The translations under genes were made by a program, and so were the position numbers. Shown here one piece after another: positions 42,767 to 51,812 of a stretch of 64,000 nucleotides of DNA (position 1 is its first letter; each line of letters opens with the position of its first letter). The stretch is from JANYGA01 sp031420415. GTDB taxonomy: Bacteria; Vulcanimicrobiota; Vulcanimicrobiia; Vulcanimicrobiales; Vulcanimicrobiaceae. Below the pieces are notes generated by a model. The model did not search any database and was not told where the DNA came from. It worked only from the letters and a program-made list of their open reading frames with translations. The DNA lies in assembly GCA_031420415.1 (NCBI GenBank), contig JANOMT010000037.1:1-64000 (forward strand), read 5' to 3'.

Positions 42767-43407
42767 GCCGCGCCTAGCATCTCTTTCGTATGCCAGGCCA
42801 CGTTCTGAGCACGATCGCCGACACGTTCGAGATTCGTGAGAACGAAGAGCATGATCGTCCCGGCGCGGACCATGCCCGAATCGCTCTGCATTTCATCTTG
42901 AAGCGCCTCGATACCGCGCGCGTAGAGATCGTCGACTTCGTCATCGCGCGCGATGACGGCTTCGGCTAGCGTCGCGTCGCGTTCCGTATAGGCACGCATC
43001 ACCATGCGCAACATCTCGGTCGCGATCGCGGCGATGCGACCGATTTCGACGCGCGCGGGGCGGATCGCGACATCGGAGAGTTTGATAGAATATTTGCTGA
43101 TCTCGACTGCGTAATCGCCGACGCGCTCGAGGTCGGTCACGATTTCGAGCATCGCCGCCACTTGTCGCAGTTCGCCCGCAACGGGCTGTTGGCGCCAAAT
43201 AAGTTCGATGCAGCTCTGCTCGACGCGGCGCCGTAACGCGTCGACGTCGTCGTCGCCCGCAATGACCCGCGCGGCGAGCGTCGTGTCGCGCTTTTCGAGC
43301 GAGATACATGCGGAATGAACGGCATCGCCGACGAGCGCACCAAGGCGCACGACATCGAGGCGAGCCGCTTCTAGAGCTTCGTGGTAGGCGGTACGCATGG
43401 CGTTCAT
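42763..43407 (-). CDS. phoU: PhoU-like phosphate regulatory protein
   Basis: A 214-aa all-helical protein with two PhoU repeats. The first repeat carries EIVTDLERVGDYAVEISKYS and the second VLTNLERVGDRAQNVAWHT, each with the metal-binding E/DxxRxxD/GD pattern. It dampens Pst phosphate uptake and PhoR signalling in other bacteria. No pst genes are in view. The promoter at 43459-43467 would give a 45-base leader. ATG 43398 is a second possible start. It converges on the ATP-grasp-like gene. Confidence 0.93.
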   Translation of the reverse strand: MNAMRTAYHEALEAARLDVVRLGALVGDAVHSACISLEKRDTTLAARVIAGDDDVDALRRRVEQSCIELIWRQQPVAGELRQVAAMLEIVTDLERVGDYAVEISKYSIKLSDVAIRPARVEIGRIAAIATEMLRMVMRAYTERDATLAEAVIARDDEVDDLYARGIEALQDEMQSDSGMVRAGTIMLFVLTNLERVGDRAQNVAWHTKEMLGAA

Positions 43408-43458
43408 TCCGTTTCCTCTCCCAAGCGCGATATCTCCGCGCGAGCATATTCGACACGT

Positions 43459-43467
43459 AGTATATCA
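43459..43467 (-). promoter_or_regulatory. Extended -10 promoter of phoU
   Basis: The minus strand reads TGATATACT, again TGn plus TATACT, the same core as the rpsB promoter. Transcription would start near 43452. The plus-strand hydratase gene begins 41 bases to the right, so its own promoter must overlap this site. Confidence 0.5.
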
Positions 43468-43507
43468 CACGCGAGGGCAACGGTTGGACGAACCGGAAGC
43501 GTTCCGC

Positions 43508-44293
43508 GTGCCATACGACCTTCTTCTTATCGACCGCGATGCTGCCATAGCGACCATCACGCTCAATCGACCCAAAGTCCTTAACGCGCTAAATGTCGCA
43601 CTGCTCGGCGAACTGCACCGAGCCTTCCACGAACTCGAAGACGATCGCGATATCCGGGCCATCATTCTGACGGGCTCCGGCGATCGCGCGTTCGCCGCAG
43701 GTGCCGATATCGGCGAACTCGGGTCGCTCCCGAGCGCCGTCGCAGGCGCCGCGCAAGCGCGCGCGGGGCAGGCGATCACGTTACAGATCGAGCGTATGCG
43801 CACGCCCGTTATCGCCGCGATCAACGGCTTCGCCCTCGGTGGCGGATGCGAGATCGCGATGTCGTGCGATTTCCGTTTCGCGAGCGACAAGGCCAAATTC
43901 GGTCAGCCCGAGGTCAACCTCGGGCTCTTACCCGGTTACGGCGGCACGCAGCGCACGGCGCGCCTACTCGGTCGTGGCATGGCGATGTATCTGTGCATGA
44001 GCGGTGAGATGATCGATGCCCACGAGGCACTCCGCATCGGCCTCGTGCAACGTGTCGTAGCGCACGACGAGTTACTCGCCGAAACCAAACGCATCGCCGG
44101 CATCATCGCGAGCAAAGCACCGCTCGCGGTCGCCGCAACGAAACGCGCGATCGACGACGGCGGTTCGATCTCGCTCGCCGCCAGTCTCGAACTCGAAGCG
44201 CTTCATTTCGGAACGCTCGTCGATTCTGCCGATTTCAAAGAAGGCACGGCAGCCTTCCTCGCAAAGCGGCCGGCGAATTTCATCGGCGCGTAA
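43508..44293 (+). CDS. Enoyl-CoA hydratase/isomerase family protein
   Basis: A 261-aa crotonase-fold enzyme from GTG 43508, eight bases after GGAAG. It has FAAGADIGELGSL (oxyanion loop), NGFALGGGCEIAMSCDFRFA with the first catalytic Glu, and GQPEVNLGLLPGYGGTQR with the second. Both Glu residues needed for hydration of 2-enoyl-CoA are present. It probably acts in fatty acid or amino acid breakdown. No other beta-oxidation gene is adjacent. A frame reaching 43397 overlaps the phoU start. Confidence 0.93.
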   Translation: MPYDLLLIDRDAAIATITLNRPKVLNALNVALLGELHRAFHELEDDRDIRAIILTGSGDRAFAAGADIGELGSLPSAVAGAAQARAGQAITLQIERMRTPVIAAINGFALGGGCEIAMSCDFRFASDKAKFGQPEVNLGLLPGYGGTQRTARLLGRGMAMYLCMSGEMIDAHEALRIGLVQRVVAHDELLAETKRIAGIIASKAPLAVAATKRAIDDGGSISLAASLELEALHFGTLVDSADFKEGTAAFLAKRPANFIGA

Positions 44294-44317
44294 ATGATAC
44301 GGGAATAAACGATCTCA

Positions 44318-45877
44318 TCAGCGGTCGTTTACTTCCCATTCCCACGCGTTCCAATAGTCGCGACCGAGCACGTTCGGCCGAAAATTGACGACGCGCGGCG
44401 AGACGACGTAAGCGCTACGCTCGAAGCCGATCGGTACGATTGGGAGATCGCGAGCCAATATCGCGTGCGCCGTTCGGTAGGCGGCGGTGCGCGCCGCGGG
44501 ATCGTAGGTTCGCATGCCGCGTTCCTCGGCGGCATCGAAGGCGCGATTGCAATAACCACCGGCATTTCCGCCCGTTGGTGGCACGGCGGCACATCCGAAG
44601 AGATACGATCGATCGGCGTCGAGACTCGGCGACCAACTCGTGAGCGCGAGATCGAAGCGCCCGTTTTCGAGGACGCCACCCGCCGATTTTGCGCCCCAAA
44701 ACGAACTCGTCGAATACGAGTGCAGACGCGCCGTCACACCGATATTTGCGAGTTGCGCTGCGATCTGCAAGGCCGCCGACGCACTCGATCGCCACTGCCC
44801 CGCAATCGCAAAATCGAGATCGATCGGCCCACGCAACGCCGCTCGCGCGGCGCGTGGATCGAAGGCGGGTAGGCGTCCGGCGCGTGCGAGAGCGGGGGCG
44901 AGCTGTCCCGTATCGGTCGGTTCTTCCTGACCGCGGTAGACGGTCGCCGCGAGGCGTGGGCGATCGAGGGCCTGCGCGATCGCGCGACGCACGAGCGGAT
45001 CGCCGAGTGCGCGCGAACCGCGCACGTTAAATTGCAGATAATCGACGATGTTGGTCGTCGCACGCACCACGCGCAGATGTTCGCGCGCCGCCTCATCGAG
45101 TTGCAAGCCTGAAATGTAGGTCACATCGAGGTTTCCCGTTCGCGCTTGCACCAGCCGCGTCGTTGCGTTCGGTTCGACGAGCGCGACGATACGTTCGAGT
45201 TTCGGTCGCCCGCGCCAATAGAACGGATTGGGCTCGAAGGTGAGTCGATCGCCGCGCCGCCAGGTGACCAGTCGGTAGGGCCCGAGCCCGACCGGATGCG
45301 TATCGAGCGACGACGAGTTGAGATTCGCGTAGCGCGCGGCGATGTGCCGCGGCAGAATCGCGAAGGGATCGTTCGCACCGAGCGTCAGAAACGACGAGAC
45401 GAACGGTGCCGATGGCGCGCGCAATTCCACGACGAGACGATCGGGTTGTGGGACGCGGACCGAAGCGATCGCATCGATCGTGGATCGGTCGGGAACGTTG
45501 GTTGCCGGGTTGCGGAGCGCGTCGACCGTGAAGGCGACGTCGCGTGCGTCGAACGGTGCGCCATCGGACCAGCGTCCCGTGCGAATGCGGTAGACGATCG
45601 TGCGCCCGTCGGCGGAGATGCCGCCGTTGCGACGCGTCGGCAGTTCGAGCGCAGCATCGGGCACGAGCCGCCCGCGGTCATCCACGGTGAAGAGGTAGCC
45701 TTGGGTGAGCGGCCCGAGTTGCCAACCGAAGGCGGTGTTGAGAATCGTATTGAGACTCGAAGGGTCTTCCTCAACGTAAATCACGAGCGGACGCGGCGCC
45801 GCGCGCGAAGCCGTTGCGTTGAACGAGAGACCGGCGATAGCAAACGCGCACGCCGCGACGAAGTTGAGGGCTCGCAC
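44318..45877 (-). CDS. Family 5 extracellular solute-binding protein (peptide/nickel type)
   Basis: About 519 aa from GTG 45877 with GAGAGC upstream. A signal peptide spans residues 1-26 (ACAFAIAGLSFNATASRA). The mature protein follows SBP_bac_5: LVIYVEEDPSSLNTILNTAFG, RTGRWSDGAPFDARDVAFTVD, VGLGPYRLVTWRRGDRLTFEPNP and VRRAIAQALDRPRLAATVY. The C-terminus has YWNAWEWEV. It binds peptides or similar solutes for an ABC importer. No permease or ATPase genes follow, so it is an orphan here. The divergent DUF2249-CRP gene starts 59 bases away. Confidence 0.9.
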   Translation of the reverse strand: MRALNFVAACAFAIAGLSFNATASRAAPRPLVIYVEEDPSSLNTILNTAFGWQLGPLTQGYLFTVDDRGRLVPDAALELPTRRNGGISADGRTIVYRIRTGRWSDGAPFDARDVAFTVDALRNPATNVPDRSTIDAIASVRVPQPDRLVVELRAPSAPFVSSFLTLGANDPFAILPRHIAARYANLNSSSLDTHPVGLGPYRLVTWRRGDRLTFEPNPFYWRGRPKLERIVALVEPNATTRLVQARTGNLDVTYISGLQLDEAAREHLRVVRATTNIVDYLQFNVRGSRALGDPLVRRAIAQALDRPRLAATVYRGQEEPTDTGQLAPALARAGRLPAFDPRAARAALRGPIDLDFAIAGQWRSSASAALQIAAQLANIGVTARLHSYSTSSFWGAKSAGGVLENGRFDLALTSWSPSLDADRSYLFGCAAVPPTGGNAGGYCNRAFDAAEERGMRTYDPAARTAAYRTAHAILARDLPIVPIGFERSAYVVSPRVVNFRPNVLGRDYWNAWEWEVNDR

Positions 45878-45935
45878 GGTCAGCTCTCGTTCGATGGAAG
45901 GCGGCCGCTGCCTTGCGGAGAAGTATGAAACGTTG

Positions 45936-46883
45936 ATGGCCAACACACGCGTGCCTGCGATCACGCTCGACAGTCGAACGCTACCAACTACCAATCGAAA
46001 CGTCATCGTCTTAGACGCTTTCGACAAATTGCAATTAGGTGGCATCCTCGAGCTTCCAGAAGAAAGCGATCCGCGCGCACTTCGCAACGAATTTCTTCAA
46101 CATCGTCCCGGTCGATTCTCGTGGGACGCGCGGAATATGGGTTCGGGCCGTTGGACGATTCGCATCGAGCGCATCGACGAGCATGCCGACGTCGCGACCT
46201 TCCTTTCGCATTGCACGCCCTTTGCGAACGCGAAGGCCTCGACTGTCCGCGATCTCGCGTCGACGGCGACGGAACGCACGTATCGCGGCGCCGAAACGAT
46301 CTACGATGAAGGCGAGATGTGGCCGTACTTGGCCTTCGTTCGCACCGGGAAAGTCGTCTACACCCTCCTCTCACCCGACGGCAAGACGCATGCGCTCGGC
46401 GAGCGGCTCCCACTCGATCCGCTCAATGAGACCGGCACGTTCGACGGTGGCGGCGCGACGACGCGCGCCGAAGCACTCACCGATTGCAGCATCGTCCTTT
46501 TGCCGACTGAAGCGGTGTTGCACGCGAGCCGAACCGATGCGGAACTCGCGATCGGATTTCTCACCGATGCGTCGCAAGCACGTCGGCGTTCAATCGATAC
46601 GATCGCCGATCTGGCCTTCGCGCACGTCTTACAGCGCGTTGCAAAGTTCTTACTGTCGTACGCTCCCGCGACGACGGGCATGGCCAAGGGCCTCTCCGGC
46701 ATCGAAAATCTCTCGCAGGCGCAGATCGCCGCGGCTGCCGGGACGGTGCGCGACATGGCCGCGCGTGCGCTCTTGCGGCTCAAGAACGCGGGTGCCGTCG
46801 AACTCGATCGGGGTCGCGTGCGCGCGCTCGATCGCGAGCGCCTTCAAGCCTTCGCCCACAACGTCCAGGCGCCACCCGTTTAG
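45936..46883 (+). CDS. DUF2249-CRP/FNR fusion transcription regulator
   Basis: About 315 aa from ATG 45936. Residues 9-85 match DUF2249: LDSRTLPTTNRNVIVLDAFD, LGGILELPEESDPRAL and FSWDARNMGSGRWTIRIER. Residues about 105-215 are a cNMP-binding fold (YRGAETIYDEGEMWPYLAFVRTGKVVY). Residues about 240-300 form a Crp winged helix, with LSQAQIAAAAGTVRDMAARALLRL as the recognition region. No Cys cluster for Fe-S is seen. It stands divergent to the solute-binding protein gene, its likely target. The ligand of the regulator is unknown. Confidence 0.85.
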   Translation: MANTRVPAITLDSRTLPTTNRNVIVLDAFDKLQLGGILELPEESDPRALRNEFLQHRPGRFSWDARNMGSGRWTIRIERIDEHADVATFLSHCTPFANAKASTVRDLASTATERTYRGAETIYDEGEMWPYLAFVRTGKVVYTLLSPDGKTHALGERLPLDPLNETGTFDGGGATTRAEALTDCSIVLLPTEAVLHASRTDAELAIGFLTDASQARRRSIDTIADLAFAHVLQRVAKFLLSYAPATTGMAKGLSGIENLSQAQIAAAAGTVRDMAARALLRLKNAGAVELDRGRVRALDRERLQAFAHNVQAPPV

Positions 46884-46895
46884 GCCACCCGTCGT

Positions 46896-47918
46896 TTACG
46901 TCCGCGCGAGCAGCTCGCGTAGGCGTGACGTAATCCACGCGCTATCGGCCGCGTCGACGCCGCCTCCCGCCGCATGGCCGTTGATCGTCGGGATTATCGC
47001 GAGTTCGGCGTTCGGCATCGCTGCGACTTCGCGCTCGTTGTCTTCGGGCGGAAAATAAAGATCGGTCTGCGCGGGCATGACGAGCGCGCGCGACGTGATC
47101 GCCGCAAGTGCGGCTCGCGTATCGCCCGCATAGCGCGCGTGCGCGCCCACATCGGCGTGACGCCACGTCCATAACATCGCGAGCAAATTATTCGCATCGC
47201 CCGCGCCGAACGACGCGACATAGGCTTCATCGATGAAGGCTTCGCGCGAAGCAAAACCCATCGCTCGCCAACACTCTTCGCGATAGAACGTCTGCGAGAG
47301 ACCCCAGCCCGCCCACACGCGCGCCATCGCTTCGAGCCCGACGCGCGGGGGCTGCGTGTAATGCCCTCCGGCGAAGGCTGCATCCGCGCGAAGCGTCGCT
47401 GAGATGCCGTCGAGGAAAACGATGTTGTGCTCGGCCGTCCGCGCACTCCCGCAGAACGGCGCGATTCGTTCGACGAGTTCGGGCGCGCGCGCGCCCCAGT
47501 GAAACGATTGTTGCGCGCCCATCGAGAAACCCGCGACGAGCGCGATCGATTGCGCGCCGAAATGCTCGACGACGAGACGGTACTGCGCCTCGACGTTATC
47601 GTACACGGTCACGTTCGGAAAATCCGGTCCGCGTTGGCCGCCTGCAGCGGTCGTGGGCGATGTCGAGAGTCCGTTACCGAACATGTTCGTCGCGATGATA
47701 AAATAGCGCGCGGGATCGAATGGTTTACCGGGCCCCACGAGCCACATGCTATCGGCGTGCGTGCCACCGTATGCCGATGGAATCACGATGACGTTGCGCC
47801 GTCGTGCATCGAGCGTGCCGAACGTCGTGTAGGCGAGCGTCGCATCGCGCAACGTCACGCCGCTCTGCAAGGGAAAATCGCCGAGCGCGAAGCGTTCGAA
47901 ATCGTCGGGACTCGTCAT
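46896..47918 (-). CDS. Homoserine O-acetyltransferase-like alpha/beta protein (MetX family)
   Basis: A 340-aa protein from ATG 47918. It shows LRDATLAYTTFGTLDARRRN, the MetX-type WLVGPGKPFDPARYFIIATNMFGNGLSTSP, the nucleophile in AGFSMGAQQSFHW, the acid near PAQTDLYFPPEDNE and the base in INGHAAGG. MetX uses acetyl-CoA to activate homoserine. The residues after the active Ser differ from the canonical GGSMGG, so a related acyltransferase or esterase is possible. It converges on the CRP gene. Confidence 0.82.
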   Translation of the reverse strand: MTSPDDFERFALGDFPLQSGVTLRDATLAYTTFGTLDARRRNVIVIPSAYGGTHADSMWLVGPGKPFDPARYFIIATNMFGNGLSTSPTTAAGGQRGPDFPNVTVYDNVEAQYRLVVEHFGAQSIALVAGFSMGAQQSFHWGARAPELVERIAPFCGSARTAEHNIVFLDGISATLRADAAFAGGHYTQPPRVGLEAMARVWAGWGLSQTFYREECWRAMGFASREAFIDEAYVASFGAGDANNLLAMLWTWRHADVGAHARYAGDTRAALAAITSRALVMPAQTDLYFPPEDNEREVAAMPNAELAIIPTINGHAAGGGVDAADSAWITSRLRELLART

Positions 47919-48007
47919 GCGTCGTGCGTTACGCCGCGCATCGCGACGAGCCCCGTCCCCGCGCAGACGGGTAGGCATCGCGGATCGCCCGGCGCGAAGA
48001 AAGACCG

Positions 48008-48289
48008 ATGCCCGAACTCACGCCGGAATCCATCGCTACGATCGTATCGCACATGAACGACGACCACGGCGATTCGATCGCCGGCTATGCACGTCACTAC
48101 GGTAATCTCGCGCGCGTCGAGTCCGCGCGGATTCGCGACTTCGACGCGCACGCGATGCGGATCGTCGCGATCGTTGATGGTGCCACGCACGAATGCTCGA
48201 TCGACTTCGAGCACGCCCTCACCGATACCGACGACGCGCGTGCCGTCTTGATCGCGATGGCGCGTACGAGCGCGATGCCGTCCGGCTGA
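48008..48289 (+). CDS. DUF2470 domain protein
   Basis: A 93-aa protein with IATIVSHMNDDHGDSIAGYARHYG near the start, the conserved H-M-N-x-D-H motif. DFDAHAMRIVAI and IDFEHALTDTDDARAVLIAM follow. DUF2470 is often found as the C-terminal part of heme-degrading HugZ-like proteins. Here it stands alone, without the flavin-like domain. Function is unknown. A possible role is heme handling. Confidence 0.87.
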   Translation: MPELTPESIATIVSHMNDDHGDSIAGYARHYGNLARVESARIRDFDAHAMRIVAIVDGATHECSIDFEHALTDTDDARAVLIAMARTSAMPSG

Positions 48290-48306
48290 GCGCGCGACCT
48301 CGCCGT

Positions 48307-49269
48307 TTAGCTTCGGAGTACTTCTAGTGCGGCCGCGAACGTCGGTACGGGCACGATGCGAATGCCCCGTTCGTGCGAGATCTCGGCATAATTGGCGACC
48401 GGAACGAGAAAGAGTTTCGCACCCGCGCGTTCCGCCGCGATGAGCTTCTGACGCGTGCCTTCGATCGGGCCGACGGTTCCGTCGAGCGCGATCGTGCCCG
48501 TCCCGGCGACCGGCTCGCCCGCGCGTACCCCACGCAACGCGCCATAGATGTGGAGCGCGAACATAAGGCCGCCGCTCGAGCCCGAGACATCGTCGAAGGC
48601 GTAACGGACCGCAACCGGGAGATGCGCTGCGGGTACGCGTTCGTTCACGAGCACACCGAGTCGCACGCCGTGTGTCGTCGCGATGGTCGGCACGTCGAGA
48701 TCGCGCTCGGCACCATCGCGTAAGATGCGGATGCGAGCCACACGCGCGCGTCCGAGCGATGCGAGCGCACGCTTGAGATCGCCCTCGGTCTGCGTCGCGA
48801 TCGATCCGACACGCGTGAAGCAATCGCCTCGCCGCAGGACGCGCGTGCCGGTACGAAAGGGAACATCGGCGACGCACACGCACGCCGGCGGAACCACGAC
48901 GCGCAATCCCGCCGCGCGCTCGGCGACGATCCCCGCAACGTTCTGGCTCTCCCCCATCGCATCGCTCATCACCCGATCGAAGCCACGCGCGCTTTCGCCC
49001 GCGGGAAGCACGCGATCGCGGCGGACGATACGCGTTCCCGGCAAGACGACCGCGGCGAGCAGCAGGACGGATGCGCGCGCGAGGACGACATCGGTAAGAT
49101 AGAGCCGCCGTTCCGGTGCCGCGTGGCCCGCGACCGTGATGCGTTTACCGAGATCGATCGCACCACCGGGCGCGAGAACATAGAACGGTGTCGGCACGAT
49201 CGAGAGGCCCGCCAGCACCGCGAGCACGACGACCGTCCAGATATAGACGGCGTTGCGCCACCCCCCCAT
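48307..49269 (-). CDS. Membrane-anchored PDZ-Lon-like serine protease
   Basis: A 320-aa protein from ATG 49269. One membrane helix near the N-terminus is followed by STIVP-type and PDZ-like regions (RRGDCFTRVGSIATQTEGDL). The C-terminal Lon fold has DVSGSSGGLMFALHIYGAL with the nucleophile Ser and VGPIEGTRQKLIAAERAGA with the catalytic Lys. It resembles YlbL of Firmicutes, which degrades secreted or cell-division proteins. It lies in one run with a coiled-coil protein and coaD. The catalytic Ser-Lys dyad is intact. Confidence 0.87.
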   Translation of the reverse strand: MGGWRNAVYIWTVVVLAVLAGLSIVPTPFYVLAPGGAIDLGKRITVAGHAAPERRLYLTDVVLARASVLLLAAVVLPGTRIVRRDRVLPAGESARGFDRVMSDAMGESQNVAGIVAERAAGLRVVVPPACVCVADVPFRTGTRVLRRGDCFTRVGSIATQTEGDLKRALASLGRARVARIRILRDGAERDLDVPTIATTHGVRLGVLVNERVPAAHLPVAVRYAFDDVSGSSGGLMFALHIYGALRGVRAGEPVAGTGTIALDGTVGPIEGTRQKLIAAERAGAKLFLVPVANYAEISHERGIRIVPVPTFAAALEVLRS

Positions 49270-49279
49270 GCGCGGAGGC

Positions 49280-49846
49280 CTAGCGGTGGACTTCGAGCGC
49301 GTCGAGGTCGACGGTCGCTGCATCTTGGGCGTCGAAGGCCGCGCGCTTCGAGCGTGCTGCCGCTTCTGCGACGGGCGCCTGCGGCGCTGCGGATACCGGC
49401 TGCGGCACGCGCGGGATCAAGGCATCTTGGCCTTTACGAACCGAGCCAAGTGCGAGGGTGAGGCGGCCTTCGAGATCGGCGAGCACGCTTTGCGCGTAGG
49501 CGTCGGCACCGGCGCGAATGCGTTGCGCCTTCGCTTCGGCTTCGCGCAGGACGATATCGGCCGTGGTGCGCGCCGCCTTTACGATATCTTGCTGTTCGAC
49601 GAGTTCGTTCTTCTGCGCGACGGCTTCGGTTACGATCGCTTGCGCTTTCTCTTGCGCGTCGCGAACGATACGATCTTTATTCGTCGCGATCACTTTCGCG
49701 CGGCCGACTTCTTCGGGAAGCGTCGAGCGCATCTTTTCGATGAATTCGACGAGCTTCTCTTCGCTGAGGATACGGTAGCCTAGCGGCATCCACGTGCCTT
49801 CACGGACGTAGCCTTCGAGTTTTTCGATGACGCGGTAGATCGACAA
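49280..49846 (-). CDS. Coiled-coil protein (V-ATPase subunit E/H-like)
   Basis: A 188-aa protein from TTG 49846 with AAAGGA eight bases upstream. It has EEKLVEFIEKMRSTLPEEVGRA, then a long charged helix AQEKAQAIVTEAVAQKNELVEQ and REAEAKAQRIRAGADAYAQSVL, ideal for a parallel coiled coil. An Ala/Pro-rich tail is added. Proteins of this type commonly sit beside coaD in bacteria and are annotated as V-type ATPase-like, but no ATPase genes are near. It is not an enzyme, and its scaffold role is unknown. Confidence 0.76.
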   Translation of the reverse strand: MSIYRVIEKLEGYVREGTWMPLGYRILSEEKLVEFIEKMRSTLPEEVGRAKVIATNKDRIVRDAQEKAQAIVTEAVAQKNELVEQQDIVKAARTTADIVLREAEAKAQRIRAGADAYAQSVLADLEGRLTLALGSVRKGQDALIPRVPQPVSAAPQAPVAEAAARSKRAAFDAQDAATVDLDALEVHR

Positions 49847-49860
49847 GGGGCGTTCCTTTC

Positions 49861-50376
49861 CTACAAAACGGGGCGAACGGGGCTCTTCTGGTTCATGTAC
49901 TCAAGAACGACGTCGGGGACGTATTTGGAGATATCGCCGCCCTGGAGAAAAACTTCTTTGATGAGGCTCGAGCTCACGAACGAATAGCTCGAAGCGGACA
50001 TGAGGAACATCGTATCGACGTTGGAGAGCGAGCGATTCATGTGTGCGAACGCCATCTCGTTTTCAAAATCCGAAACGACACGCAGTCCTTTAACGATCAC
50101 GTCTGCGTCGGCACGTTTGACGAAATCGGCGAGTAACCCGCGGAATCGATCGACGCGAACGTTCGCGTACTGACTCGTGCAACGCCGGAGCATCTCTTCA
50201 CGCTCTTCGAGATCGAAGAACGGCGAGCGTTTCTGCGGATTCACGACGACGGCGACCGTCACGATCGGAAAGATCGCCGCGGCGCGTGCGATGACGTCGA
50301 GGTGGCCGTTCGTCGGCGGATCGAACGAACCCGGATAGACCGCATGGCTTTGCGGAACGCCCGCGCTATCGCGCAT
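49861..50376 (-). CDS. coaD: Pantetheine-phosphate adenylyltransferase
   Basis: A 171-aa nucleotidyltransferase with YPGSFDPPTNGHLDVIARAA (the HxGH-like motif appears as NGHLD), KRSPFFDLEEREEML, DVIVKGLRVVSDFENE and SYSFVSSSLIKEVFLQGGDIS. It forms dephospho-CoA from phosphopantetheine and ATP. ATG 50376 overlaps the rsmD end by eleven bases. Confidence 0.97.
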   Translation of the reverse strand: MRDSAGVPQSHAVYPGSFDPPTNGHLDVIARAAAIFPIVTVAVVVNPQKRSPFFDLEEREEMLRRCTSQYANVRVDRFRGLLADFVKRADADVIVKGLRVVSDFENEMAFAHMNRSLSNVDTMFLMSASSYSFVSSSLIKEVFLQGGDISKYVPDVVLEYMNQKSPVRPVL

Positions 50377-50914
50377 CGCCGACCCGTAAAAACTGCAGCA
50401 TCACCTCTCCATAGCATTGCTCGCGGACCGTCGAGAATCCGGGCCGTTCGAAGGCCGGCGCGTTTTCGCGGCGTTCGTAAACGACGATCGTCGATGCATC
50501 GATTGCGCCACGTTCGAGCAGATGACCGAAGGTGAGCAGTGGCGGCGGCAACGCATAGGGCGGATCCGCATACACGAAATCGAATCGGCCACTCAAACGT
50601 TTGACGGCCGTATCGGCAGGCGCGCAAAGGATCGTCGCGCGTTTCTCGAGGTCGAAGTCGCGTGCGGCGTCACGGATCGCCTGCGCGGTCGGCGCGTGGA
50701 GTTCGACGAACGTCACGCTCGCCGCGCCGCGCGAGAGCGACTCGAAGCCGATCGCCCCCGTGCCGGCAAAGAGATCGAGCACCCGCGCATCTGCAATCTC
50801 GTCGCCAAGAATAGAAAAGAGCGCCTCTTTGACACGGCCGGGGGTCGGTCGAACCGTCGCTCCACGTGGCGATCGTATGACGCGCGAACGAAGTTCTCCG
50901 CCGGTCACGCGCAA
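50366..50914 (-). CDS. rsmD: 16S rRNA (guanine966-N2)-methyltransferase
   Basis: About 182 aa from TTG 50914, which has AGGA five bases upstream and yields the canonical M-R-V-x-G-G-x-L-R opening. It has VRPTPGRVKEALFSIL, the SAM loop VLDLFAGTGAIGFESLSRGA, and the catalytic DPPY in FDFVYADPPYALPP. It modifies 16S rRNA. Neighbour coaD is its usual partner in bacterial genomes. Confidence 0.94.
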   Translation of the reverse strand: MRVTGGELRSRVIRSPRGATVRPTPGRVKEALFSILGDEIADARVLDLFAGTGAIGFESLSRGAASVTFVELHAPTAQAIRDAARDFDLEKRATILCAPADTAVKRLSGRFDFVYADPPYALPPPLLTFGHLLERGAIDASTIVVYERRENAPAFERPGFSTVREQCYGEVMLQFLRVGDAR

Positions 50915-50930
50915 TGGGGTCCTCGCGTCA

Positions 50931-51662
50931 TCAAGCGAGATTCGTCGCCTCGTCGAGTCGCCCTTGGTCCAGACGTTCTTGAAGGATCGCGGGTAGTTCG
51001 GCAAGCGAACGAATCGTATGCTTTGGCCGCTCGAGCGCTTCGGGAAACGGCGCCCCGTCTTCGTCGTACCAAACGGTCGTGATCCCGACCGCGTCCGCAC
51101 CCGCGATGTCGGTTTGGGGATCGTCGCCGACGTACCACAGCTCGCCGACTGGGATTTCGAAGTGCTTCGCGAGCAATGCGAATGCGTCGGGATGCGGTTT
51201 ACGCACGCCGATCCGCTCGCTGACGTAGACCGGGCCGCGAAAGCCGATGACTCGCGCCTTCTCTTCTTGCAACGGGCTCCAGCCATTGGTGAGGAGCGCG
51301 TACCGAACGCCCATCGCATCGAGCTTCGCGAGCATGGCTTCCGTTTCGGGACGCGCGCGCACGAATTCGGGCACACGCGCGACGACGGCATCGCGGAAAT
51401 CCGACGCGCGATCGACGACCTTGTTCCCGACAGGAACGAAGCGCTCGAAGAATCCCGCGATGCCCGTTTCGACCGAAACGTCGCCGTTACGATACGACGC
51501 GAGGACGACGTCGATCGCTTCCTCGGCGGCTGAAATTGCGTAGACAACTCCCTCGTCGCGCGCGAAATCCGCGAGCATCGCGAGGGCGACCGTACGTTCG
51601 AGTTGATTATCGAGCCCGAGGGTGTGATCGAAATCGAGGCCGACGGCAAGAGATGATTGCAT
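50931..51662 (-). CDS. HAD-superfamily hydrolase
   Basis: A 243-aa protein. The nucleophile motif is in AVGLDFDHTLGLDNQ; a Thr/Asn motif appears in ALLTNGWSP, Lys in GVRKPHPDAF and the acidic pair in WYVGDDPQTDIAGADAVG. The small helical cap of the 2-haloacid dehalogenase/YjjG group lies between. The substrate is unknown; a nucleotide or organic phosphate is likely. It ends 17 bases before rsmD starts. Confidence 0.92.
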   Translation of the reverse strand: MQSSLAVGLDFDHTLGLDNQLERTVALAMLADFARDEGVVYAISAAEEAIDVVLASYRNGDVSVETGIAGFFERFVPVGNKVVDRASDFRDAVVARVPEFVRARPETEAMLAKLDAMGVRYALLTNGWSPLQEEKARVIGFRGPVYVSERIGVRKPHPDAFALLAKHFEIPVGELWYVGDDPQTDIAGADAVGITTVWYDEDGAPFPEALERPKHTIRSLAELPAILQERLDQGRLDEATNLA

Positions 51663-51812
51663 GCGACAACTCTTCCCACCGAGAGCGTCGACTACTCCCC
51701 AACGCAGGACGCTTTCATCACGGCCGCGCGCGAGCTAACTCAAACTCATCACACCTCCTGCCGATCGAAACGTTGGTTCAACATCGAGCCTTCGTGGTAT
51801 TCAAGATATGCT

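Noticed and set aside
44307..44330. AAACGA ... TCGTTT inverted repeat as a bidirectional terminator
   Set aside because: The stem is only 6 bp, includes the stop of the solute-binding protein gene, and lacks a U-run.
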